Positions 1 to 5,609 of a stretch of DNA of 6,715 bases are shown here, in pieces. The stretch covers positions 1 to 6,715 of the forward strand of contig JALUMZ010000273.1 of NCBI GenBank assembly GCA_027055635.1, in the 5' to 3' direction. The position numbers were made by a program, and so were the translations under genes. Position 1 is the first letter of the stretch. Each line of letters opens with the position of its first letter. Under the pieces are notes generated by a model. It worked only from the letters and a program-made list of their open reading frames with translations, did not search any database and was not told where the DNA came from. This stretch comes from Campylobacteraceae bacterium (GTDB lineage: Bacteria > Campylobacterota > Campylobacteria > Campylobacterales > Sulfurospirillaceae).

Positions 1-1
1 C

Positions 2-40
2 GTGATTGTTGCCATCAGTTATAAAGCCTTATTTGTTTGA
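2..40 (+). CDS. Possible C-terminal tail of an upstream gene (partial)
   Basis: Only one of the three forward frames stays open from the left edge for a dozen codons. It reads VIVAISYKALFV and then TGA at 38-40. The hydrophobic, valine/isoleucine-rich tail would suit the last membrane segment of an inner-membrane protein. Twelve codons are too few to identify a family, and such an open stretch can occur by chance in AT-rich DNA, so both the gene and its nature are tentative. Confidence 0.3.
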   Translation: MIVAISYKALFV

Positions 41-117
41 TATTTAGTATTCTATCTAGCCAAAACTTTAAAGTAGCTGTACAATTTATGATAAAATTTT
101 ATATTGGTTATGTTTAA

Positions 118-126
118 AATATTTAT
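118..126. repeat. Left copy of 9-bp direct repeat (probable target-site duplication)
   Basis: AATATTTAT abuts the first base of the left terminal inverted repeat, and an identical copy abuts the right terminal repeat. The exact fit to both element borders supports duplication on insertion. The repeat is AT-rich, so chance is less unlikely than for a mixed sequence. Confidence 0.65.
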
Positions 127-308
127 CACGGTAATTCAACTTTAATATTGAAGAAAGGATTTTGATTTTTAGGTTGCAAGATTATGTGCCAAGGGCAAAA
201 ATGCAACTGTTTGAGCAAAGCGAGTTTTGCATTTTTAATAATCTTGCAAGCGATCCGTAGGAAAAAATCAAACTCTCCTTGATGAAATATTAAAGTTGAA
301 TTACCGTG
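127..308. mobile_element. MITE-like foldback element, 182 bp, with 23-bp perfect terminal inverted repeats
   Basis: Bases 127-149 (beginning CACGGTAATTC) are the exact reverse complement of 286-308 (ending GAATTACCGTG). Each end is bordered directly by the same 9-bp sequence, AATATTTAT. Inside, further arms pair in nested order: 155-159/276-280, 161-170/263-272, 174-185/238-249 and 197-206/227-236, so almost the whole element can fold into one long hairpin. It is too short for a transposase, and its longest forward reading (from ATG 201 to TAG 258-260) is only 19 codons and looks accidental. Non-autonomous elements of this shape are moved by a transposase encoded elsewhere on a related full-length IS; the IS family cannot be told from the ends alone. 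It lies between the upstream gene end and the MFS promoter and could act as a terminator. Confidence 0.72.
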
Positions 309-317
309 AATATTTAT
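309..317. repeat. Right copy of 9-bp direct repeat (probable target-site duplication)
   Basis: AATATTTAT directly follows the last base of the right terminal inverted repeat and matches 118-126 in all nine positions. Confidence 0.65.
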
Positions 318-386
318 AGGATTTTTAGATATGCCCTATAGAAAAAATTATGCTTGTATCTCTAACAAATAACTCTTTATATTCAG

Positions 387-414
387 GATTTTAGTGGTTA
401 GTTTCTTGTATAAT
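387..414 (+). promoter_or_regulatory. Probable sigma-70 promoter of the MFS gene
   Basis: A perfect TATAAT lies at 409-414, preceded directly by TG, 26 bases before the ATG at 441. No good TTGACA box stands 17 bases upstream, only a T-rich stretch around 387-404. Campylobacterota promoters are known to keep a strong -10 box with AT-rich upstream DNA in place of a -35 box. Position and match make this a reasonable call without experimental proof. Confidence 0.55.
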
Positions 415-440
415 CCCTAAAACAAGAAAAGAGGAAACAT

Positions 441-1613
441 ATGTTTAGAAATATCTTTAAATCTCGGGTTGCTCTTTTGTATATACTATCAATCTCTATG
501 ATATTTTCTTTTTCAGCTTGGATGTCCCTTTTGAATAATTTTGTTGTTGAAGTCGCAAAATTTAACGGAAGTCAGATCGGATTTTTACAAAGTATTAGAG
601 AGATACCGGGATTTTTGTCTTTTGGTGTGATATTTGTTCTGTTTTTTGTTTCACAGCAAAAACTAGCATATATATCTATGATTGCCCTTGGTATCGGAGT
701 TGCCTTTACGGGTCTATTCCCTAGTACGATAGGGCTCTATGTAACCACTCTTATCATGTCTCTTGGATTTCACTATCTTGCTACGATAAATCAATCTTTA
801 TCATTGCAATGGCTAGACAAAAAGACAAGCCCTGTAACACTTGGTAAAATCGCAGCAGCAAACTCTTTTACCAAACTATTGGTTTTTGTATTGATATTTT
901 TCATGATGAAATTTTATAGTGTTGAGTACAAAAGTGTATATTTGATTTTTGGTGGCATTACGGTAGTTTTGGGAGTTTTATCATGGATTCTTTTTGAACA
1001 CTTTAAAGATGATGTACCGCAAGAAAATAAACTCAAACTCAAAAAAGAGTATTGGCTATTTTATGTTCTAACTTTTTTTGCAGGCGCTAGACGACAGATA
1101 TTTATAGTTTTTGCTAGCTTTTTACTTGTTGAAAAGTTTGGTGTCCATATAGAAAGTATGGTTATTCTTCTCTTTGTAAACTCTATATTAAATATATATT
1201 TAGCACCAAAAATAGGAAAATACATAGTAAGATTTGGCGAAAGATTGGCTCTTAGGATTGAGTATATAGGTTTGATTATCATCTTTACATCGTATGCTTT
1301 TGTGAGTGATGTACATGTAGCATATCTTTTGTATATATCTGATCATCTGCTTTTTTCTATGGCAATCGCCCTTAAAACTTATTTTCAAAAGATAGCAGAT
1401 CCAAAAGATTTGGCAAGTGCAAGTGCCATTAGTTTTACTATAAATCATATAGCAGCCGTATTTTTACCTGTGATTTTAGGTATCATTTGGCTTAAATCAA
1501 ATGCTTTGGTTTTCGTCATAGGCACACTTATAGCAGTCTGTTCACTTATTTTGTCATTTTTGATTCCAAAAAATCCTAGAGTAGGAAATGAAACGACACT
1601 CTCTAGGGTATAG
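441..1613 (+). CDS. MFS-type membrane transporter (12 predicted helices)
   Basis: This is a 390-residue, very hydrophobic inner-membrane protein. Helices can be read at about 10-33, 47-71, 74-93, 96-115, 143-160, 165-186, 205-230, 240-258, 272-290, 294-313, 328-351 and 355-376. The hydrophilic stretch at about 187-204 (lysine- and glutamate-rich) is the usual central loop between two six-helix halves. The loop after helix 8 (PKIGKYIVRFGERLAL) is a degenerate match to the basic/glycine motif of major facilitator proteins. Length and topology fit the MFS; the substrate cannot be read from sequence. The ATG is preceded by GAGGA at 431-435 with a 5-base spacer and by a TATAAT promoter. The next gene starts 70 bases downstream. 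Family call is fairly safe, function is open. Confidence 0.75.
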   Translation: MFRNIFKSRVALLYILSISMIFSFSAWMSLLNNFVVEVAKFNGSQIGFLQSIREIPGFLSFGVIFVLFFVSQQKLAYISMIALGIGVAFTGLFPSTIGLYVTTLIMSLGFHYLATINQSLSLQWLDKKTSPVTLGKIAAANSFTKLLVFVLIFFMMKFYSVEYKSVYLIFGGITVVLGVLSWILFEHFKDDVPQENKLKLKKEYWLFYVLTFFAGARRQIFIVFASFLLVEKFGVHIESMVILLFVNSILNIYLAPKIGKYIVRFGERLALRIEYIGLIIIFTSYAFVSDVHVAYLLYISDHLLFSMAIALKTYFQKIADPKDLASASAISFTINHIAAVFLPVILGIIWLKSNALVFVIGTLIAVCSLILSFLIPKNPRVGNETTLSRV

Positions 1614-1648
1614 ACGATCTTTTTTTGTGTTATTAGTTAGCTATTTAA

Positions 1649-1674
1649 TTGATATTTAACTATCAAATGTTAAA
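1649..1674. promoter_or_regulatory. Two overlapping short dyads upstream of the FixH-like gene
   Basis: TTGATA (1649-1654) is inverted as TATCAA (1661-1666), and TTTAAC (1655-1660) is inverted as GTTAAA (1669-1674). They interleave within 26 bases and end ten bases before the ATG at 1684. They could be an operator or part of a promoter, but short AT-rich dyads are common by chance. Confidence 0.2.
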
Positions 1675-1683
1675 CTGCTTAGA

Positions 1684-2163
1684 ATGAAAACTAAAAAATT
1701 TTTAAAATTTCTTATCTTGGAAATTGTAGCTTTATCGCTCATAATTGCATATTTTACTATAGATTCTAGTGATATTTACAGGTGGTATGTTGGAAATACA
1801 AATTTTGTCAAGCAAGATAAAAGTTGTGATTTGCATAAAGAGGCTTGCAGTATAGAGCTAAAAGATGGCAGTATCATAACTCTTGACATAACACCCAAAC
1901 CAATCCCTCTTATGAAGCCCATAAGGCTACATGTAGAGACTCAAAATATAGATATAAATAGCCTTAAACTAAAGGTGTTTGCTACAAATATGAATATGGG
2001 TTTGATTGAAAAGTCTCTGAAAAAGCTAAGAAAAGGGAGTTATGAAGTCAATATAACTCTACCTTCTTGTATAGTCGGTGGAATGATTTGGGATGTAAAT
2101 ATTATAGCAAACAAACCAACAAAGAGCCTAGGAGCAGTATTTGAGTTTCAAACAAGTAAATAA
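1684..2163 (+). CDS. Membrane-anchored periplasmic protein, FixH/YtkA-like
   Basis: The 159-residue product starts with a short basic tip and one membrane segment (about 7-25), then a domain predicted to face the periplasm. That domain has two nearby cysteines (C48, C55, in CDLHKEAC), a beta-rich stretch with TLDITPKPIPLMKPIRL (66-82), a NMNMG motif (102-106), and a closing segment GSYEVNITLPSCIVGGMIWDV (118-138, written here with C129 and W136 as landmarks). The order 'P-rich strand, MxMG, G-x-Y, G-x-W' resembles FixH/YtkA-type domains, some of which are linked to copper or cytochrome oxidase assembly. This is pattern resemblance and not a confirmed hit. The cysteines and methionines could bind a metal. 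The ribosome site is weak: only CTTAGA precedes the ATG. No close functional partner is visible next to it. Confidence 0.6.
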   Translation: MKTKKFLKFLILEIVALSLIIAYFTIDSSDIYRWYVGNTNFVKQDKSCDLHKEACSIELKDGSIITLDITPKPIPLMKPIRLHVETQNIDINSLKLKVFATNMNMGLIEKSLKKLRKGSYEVNITLPSCIVGGMIWDVNIIANKPTKSLGAVFEFQTSK

Positions 2164-2186
2164 GAAGATATTAACGCAGTATCATA

Positions 2187-2192
2187 TATAAT
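2187..2192 (+). promoter_or_regulatory. Candidate -10 box of the lipoprotein gene
   Basis: A TATAAT match lies in the 58-base gap, 30 bases before the chosen ATG at 2222. No convincing -35 box is visible, and the surroundings are so AT-rich that a chance match is possible. Confidence 0.35.
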
Positions 2193-2221
2193 TTTCATAT
2201 AAATTTTATAGGAGAGTGATT

Positions 2222-3172
2222 ATGAAAAAAATCTTTAGATTTGGTTTTTTGGTTTTGGCGGTGGCTGTTTTCTTTATAGGGTGTGCTAAAACCAGTAGTG
2301 TACAGACTTTTAATGATTCTGGCTATTTTCAAAAAAGTGTACCTCTTTCTAAGATAGAGAGAGCTATAAAAGCCGGTGCAAATAGAAAAGGGTGGAGAGC
2401 AAGAAAAGTAAAAAGAGGATTGATTGAGGCAGATATATTGGTGCGAGGCAAGTATTTTGTTGCTGTCAATATCAAGTATAACCCTTATGGATATAAGATA
2501 CTATATGCAAACAGTAGAAACTTAAAATATAATCCTGCCGATAACTCTATACATCCAAGCTACAACAAATGGGTCTCTTTGCTTGAAAAAAATATAAATT
2601 ATGAGTTATCAAATATAGGCATGAATAATGCAGACTATACGGAGCCTAAAATCATCTCTAAAAAGAGGAAAATGAAACATAAAAAGGTAGCATACAAAAA
2701 AGCCAAGGCTATAAATCTTGAAGGAAGAACCATATATATAAGACCTATGGTTCAATATGCACCTAATTCAAGAGTAGCCCGAAATGTAAAAGAGGAGTGT
2801 ACAGTTCCTAAAGCATTGGCAGATAGTATCGCGAAATACTCACAGGCTATCGGAGTAGATGTTGAGATTAAAGACAGAATAGGCAGAAATGACCTTGAGT
2901 TGATAGTAAAAATAGAAGAGGCAGTTAGTGCCGGCAATGCTTTTGTGGGTCACCGTAAATTTATCGTTATTTCAGGCATGTTAGTCAAAGGAAAAAAGAT
3001 TTACTACTCATTTGATGCAGCAAGACTCTCTGGCGGAGGATACTTTGGAGCATATAGGAGTTCTTGTTCGGTCTTAGGAAGAATTGCAAGAGCCCTTGGA
3101 AAAGATGTAGCAAATTGGCTAAGCAATCCTTATGACAAGGCCATGATGGGTGATACTCAACTAATTAGATGA
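2222..3172 (+). CDS. Two-domain lipoprotein of unknown function
   Basis: The product (316 residues from the ATG at 2222) has a signal peptide with a basic start (MKKIFRF), a hydrophobic core and a lipobox FIGC, so the mature protein should begin at lipidated C21. An in-frame GTG at 2216 would add two residues, but AGGAG at 2210-2214 is 7 bases before the ATG and only 1 base before the GTG, so the ATG is preferred. Residues about 40-133 form one domain rich in W, Y and N (GWRARKVKRGLIEA, later IHPSYNKWVSLLEKNI). A lysine-rich linker follows (about 145-164), then a second domain (about 168-302) with C193, C282 and a glycine-rich turn at 270-273. I recall N-terminal domains of this kind in small proteobacterial lipoproteins but cannot name a family. 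The N-terminal lipid anchor points to the cell envelope. It converges on galU. Confidence 0.75.
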   Translation: MKKIFRFGFLVLAVAVFFIGCAKTSSVQTFNDSGYFQKSVPLSKIERAIKAGANRKGWRARKVKRGLIEADILVRGKYFVAVNIKYNPYGYKILYANSRNLKYNPADNSIHPSYNKWVSLLEKNINYELSNIGMNNADYTEPKIISKKRKMKHKKVAYKKAKAINLEGRTIYIRPMVQYAPNSRVARNVKEECTVPKALADSIAKYSQAIGVDVEIKDRIGRNDLELIVKIEEAVSAGNAFVGHRKFIVISGMLVKGKKIYYSFDAARLSGGGYFGAYRSSCSVLGRIARALGKDVANWLSNPYDKAMMGDTQLIR

Positions 3173-3177
3173 CTATA

Positions 3178-3226
3178 TGACCTTACACACTATAACGAGC
3201 TTTGCTCATTATAGTGTGTAAGGTCA
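3178..3226. terminator. 18-bp perfect hairpin between convergent genes (probable bidirectional terminator)
   Basis: Bases 3178-3195 (TGACCTTACACACTATAA) are the exact reverse complement of 3209-3226. Inside, GAGC-TTT-GCTC (3197-3207) adds four pairs and a three-base loop, separated by one C/A mismatch. The hairpin starts 6 bases after the lipoprotein stop, and its right arm contains the galU stop codon (3224-3226). No T tract touches either foot; on the + strand six T's begin 12 bases downstream (3239-3244). It is therefore an atypical terminator, and could instead protect the 3' ends of both mRNAs. Confidence 0.6.
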
Positions 3227-4054
3227 ATAAATAATATCTTTTTTGTAGAGGTAGTTTGTTGCCTCTACAAAACCATCAATGCTACCACAATCAAACCTTT
3301 TGCCTTGAAATTTATAGGCGATAACTCTAGTTTTTTTTGACATTTGACATAGTGCATCTGTTAGCTGAACTTCTCTATTTGTATCTGGTTTGGTATCTTT
3401 TATGTTTGAAAATATATCCGGAGTCAATATATACCTCCCTATAACAGCCAAGTTGCTAGATGTCTCACTATTTTTTGGCTTTTCAATCATATTTGAAACT
3501 CTATAGATGCCATTTTCCAACTCTACTCCCTCTATAATTCCGTATTTATGAATATCTTGATGATCTACTTCCATTGTAGCTATGATTGAGCATTGGTACC
3601 TTTTATAAAGCTTTACCATTTGGGTAAGAACTCCGTCTCCATTTTCATTTATGCAAAGGTCATCCGCTAGCAATACGGCGAAGGGGTATTTTTCTCCTAC
3701 TAAAGCTTTTCCTTTGTATATAGCATCGCCTAGACCTCTCATCTCATTTTGGCGCGTGTATGTAAATGTACATTTGTCTATTATCTCTCTTATGCCGTCC
3801 AAAAGAGACTCTTTTTTAGTATTTTTTATTTGATGTTCTAGCTCGTATGATATATCAAAATGGTCAGTTATCGCTCTTTTCCCCCGCCCGGTGATTATCG
3901 CCATGATATTACAGCCAGCATCCATCGCCTCTTCGACACCGTACTGTATCAAAGGCTTGGTAAGTATGGGTAGCATCTCTTTTGGCATCGCTTTTGTAGC
4001 AGGTAAAAATCTAGTACCATAACCGGCTGCTGGAAATAGACATTTTTTTATCAT
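3224..4054 (-). CDS. galU: UTP-glucose-1-phosphate uridylyltransferase
   Basis: GalU joins UTP and glucose-1-phosphate into UDP-glucose and pyrophosphate in the cytoplasm, supplying surface polysaccharide and nucleotide-sugar synthesis. The 276-residue product has every landmark of the bacterial family: the nucleotide loop AAGYGTRFLPATKAMPKEM (9-27) with K25, the RGLGDA segment (106-111), the metal/sugar-site LADD (129-132), IEKP with E190 and K191, IGRYILTP (204-211), EVQLTDA (227-233) and FDCGSIDGF (253-261). Its length is close to that of other short GalU proteins. An AGGA ribosome site precedes the ATG by about 8 bases. The glycerate kinase gene ends 13 bases upstream on the same strand, so it is very likely the last gene of that operon. 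Its stop codon lies within the foot of the convergent hairpin. Confidence 0.95.
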   Translation of the reverse strand: MIKKCLFPAAGYGTRFLPATKAMPKEMLPILTKPLIQYGVEEAMDAGCNIMAIITGRGKRAITDHFDISYELEHQIKNTKKESLLDGIREIIDKCTFTYTRQNEMRGLGDAIYKGKALVGEKYPFAVLLADDLCINENGDGVLTQMVKLYKRYQCSIIATMEVDHQDIHKYGIIEGVELENGIYRVSNMIEKPKNSETSSNLAVIGRYILTPDIFSNIKDTKPDTNREVQLTDALCQMSKKTRVIAYKFQGKRFDCGSIDGFVEATNYLYKKDIIY

Positions 4055-4067
4055 TAAACTTTCCTTA

Positions 4068-5345
4068 TTATAAAATCATCATTACTATATCCAAAAGATT
4101 ATTGTGCGTAGGAGTTGTTTTGATAAGCCCATCTTTTTTGGAAAAATAGATATTTGAATTAAAATCGTTTAAATACCTCTCTATTATAGCAGAATCTACA
4201 TCTGTTTTCTCACCTGTTTCTATTACAGCTCCTGTGGCATCGCTATTTCCATCAACTCCATCTGTCGCAGCACTTAAAAAAACAACTTTTAACTTACTAT
4301 TGCAATGCTTTAAAAATGCAAGTGCCAAATGTTGATTTCTTCCGCCAATACCGTCTCTTTTCACATCTACTGTACACTCACCGCCAAATAAAAAACAACA
4401 CCTTTTTTTAGCGTTTTGTTTGGCAAAATTATAGAGTTTTTCAGCTTCATATTTCACCTCTTTACTTAGTGCCTCTTGAACTATTTTAGTCTCTATATGG
4501 GGAGTTAAAATCTCTTTTGCTTTTTCTAAAACCATCTTATTTGACCCGATCACTATATGTTTTAGAAGTGGATTTCTGTGCTTAGGACTCTCTTTGTGTC
4601 TGTTTTGTGCCCCTTTTTTTAAAAAGAGTTGGATACTTTTTGGTATTTTATCAAGAACTTTATACTCCTTTAGAGAGTTTAGGGCATCTAGAAATGTTGT
4701 CTCGTCATAGTATAGTAGTGCTGAGCCAATACTTTGGAGATCATCTCCTATAACATCGCTTAGTACAAGTACGACACCTTTTGCCTTTAAATTTTTGATT
4801 AGTTTTCCACCTTTTATAGCCGATATATGTTTTCTTACACAATTTATCTTTTCTATTGGCATTGCATTTTTTAACATTATCTCTGTTGTTCTTTGTAGCT
4901 CTTTTAGTGTTATACTTGTTTCAGGTATCTCAAGAAGCGAAGATGTTCCCCCGCCTAGTAAATATATAAAAAAGTCATCTTTAGAGAAACTATCTAGTCT
5001 GTTTTGAATTAGCTCTGACGAAATTATGCTAATTTTTGATGGTATAGGGTGCGAACTTTGGATATATGTTGTGTCTTTTAAAGTGATATTTTTCTCATAA
5101 GCACCTACTAGTAGAGTATCTTTGATTTTGTAACCAAGAAGATTTTGTATAGATTTTGCCATAGGAAGTACGGCTTTGCCAGAACCTAATAGGTGGATAT
5201 TTTTAAATTTACTTAAATCAAAAGTAGAGTTTTGGATTTTCAAGATATTATCATTGAAACTGCACTGTTTATTTAGAAGATTTTCCGGCGTTATCTCTTT
5301 TAAAAGAGTTTCAAAAGCATTTAAAAGTAATCGTTTGTCTGTCAT
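4068..5345 (-). CDS. Glycerate 2-kinase, MOFRL (GckA/TtuD) family
   Basis: The 425-residue product belongs to the kinases that phosphorylate D-glycerate with ATP to 2-phosphoglycerate, feeding lower glycolysis or gluconeogenesis. The N-terminal domain carries GSGKA (54-58), SSHPIP (97-102), GGGTSSLL (131-138), the signature N-x-VRKH-x-S-x-x-KGG-x-L (168-182) and LSDVIGDDL (195-203). The C-terminal MOFRL domain carries GGECTV (321-326), GIGGRNQ (332-338), ATDGVDG (360-366) and a closing TPTHNN (411-416), a variant of the family's more usual TGPTGTN. Length is normal. The ATG is fixed because an in-frame TAG lies five codons upstream. No Shine-Dalgarno sequence precedes it, so translation may depend on the selenoprotein gene that ends 17 bases upstream. 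Downstream galU follows after 13 bases. Confidence 0.9.
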   Translation of the reverse strand: MTDKRLLLNAFETLLKEITPENLLNKQCSFNDNILKIQNSTFDLSKFKNIHLLGSGKAVLPMAKSIQNLLGYKIKDTLLVGAYEKNITLKDTTYIQSSHPIPSKISIISSELIQNRLDSFSKDDFFIYLLGGGTSSLLEIPETSITLKELQRTTEIMLKNAMPIEKINCVRKHISAIKGGKLIKNLKAKGVVLVLSDVIGDDLQSIGSALLYYDETTFLDALNSLKEYKVLDKIPKSIQLFLKKGAQNRHKESPKHRNPLLKHIVIGSNKMVLEKAKEILTPHIETKIVQEALSKEVKYEAEKLYNFAKQNAKKRCCFLFGGECTVDVKRDGIGGRNQHLALAFLKHCNSKLKVVFLSAATDGVDGNSDATGAVIETGEKTDVDSAIIERYLNDFNSNIYFSKKDGLIKTTPTHNNLLDIVMMIL

Positions 5346-5351
5346 GTGAGC

Positions 5352-5381
5352 AGAGGGCTAAATCAATACCCCTCTTTTTTT
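5352..5381. other. Small hairpin at the selenoprotein/glycerate kinase junction
   Basis: AGAGGG (5352-5357) is inverted as CCCTCT (5370-5375) around a 12-base loop. In the operon mRNA the stem encloses the selenoprotein stop codon and ends 6 bases before the glycerate kinase ATG, so it could affect translational coupling. Read on the + strand it is followed by seven T's (5375-5381), the shape of a weak intrinsic terminator that would stop antisense transcription. Which role, if any, is real is unknown. Confidence 0.3.
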
Positions 5382-5608
5382 ATAAGTTTCACTAACTCTC
5401 TAGGCTCTGGAAACCTCTCTCTAAAAGTTGCAACTCTATAGAGTTTTGAAAAGATTAATTTTCCGTTTAAACTCACTTCAAAAGCACCTCGTTCACCAGG
5501 TTTTAGTGTCACTTTTGCATCTCTATATACCGATTTTATCTCCTCTTCCGCACGGGAAGCTTTTGGTAAATAGTTTCATACAACACAGTATTCTATGACT
5601 ATATCCAT
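5363..5608 (-). CDS. Rdx-family (SelW-like) selenoprotein, CxxU, with in-frame UGA
   Basis: Read through one TGA at 5576-5578, this frame gives 81 residues, starting MDIVIEYCVVU and ending KKEGY before TGA 5363-5365. The UGA (residue 11) takes the place of the second Cys of the thioredoxin-like CxxC at the end of the first strand. After it come the family landmarks: NYLPKASRAEEEI (12-24), a strand with KVTLKPGERGAFEVSLNG (32-49), IFSK (51-54) and a closing FPEPRELV (66-73). SelW/Rdx proteins are small thioredoxin-fold selenol/thiol redox proteins. The chosen ATG has AAGGA 9 bases upstream; an in-frame ATG at 5617 is possible but would touch the ribosome site. It starts one base after the stop of the DUF2333-like gene. 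Conventional calling breaks it at the UGA. A Cys-to-stop mutation is the alternative, but the site, clean frame and following stem-loop favour selenocysteine. Confidence 0.88.
5545..5559 (-). promoter_or_regulatory. Candidate bacterial SECIS stem-loop after the Sec UGA
   Basis: In the mRNA, CUUCC-CGUGC-GGAAG forms a five-pair stem with a five-base loop. The loop begins 21 bases after the UGA and has G as its second base followed by U. The published bacterial SECIS model asks for a loop of 3-14 bases with a G in its first two positions, a stem of at least 4 pairs, and 16-37 bases between UGA and loop; all are met. It would be recognised by SelB. No strong lower stem is evident. Confidence 0.65.
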
Positions 5609-5609
5609 A

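Noticed and set aside
201..260. Short forward frame starting at ATG 201 inside the foldback element (19 codons)
   Set aside because: It lies inside the palindromic element, has no ribosome site, and its codons simply follow the hairpin sequence; no evidence for a peptide gene.
127..308. The foldback element as a CRISPR, tRNA or structured ncRNA gene
   Set aside because: There are no repeated direct units with spacers and no cloverleaf; exact terminal repeats with flanking direct repeats fit an insertion better.
1061..1448. Antisense open frames opposite the MFS gene
   Set aside because: They have no ribosome sites, no recognisable domains, and lie over a clearly coding membrane protein gene.
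1611..1627. T-rich run after the MFS stop as an intrinsic terminator
   Set aside because: Seven T's are present, but no convincing G/C stem precedes them.
5576..5578. TGA read as a nonsense mutation making the small Rdx gene a pseudogene
   Set aside because: The stop lies precisely at the Sec/Cys site of the family motif, no other stop or frameshift occurs, the gene keeps a good ribosome site and tight operon spacing, and a SECIS-like hairpin follows.
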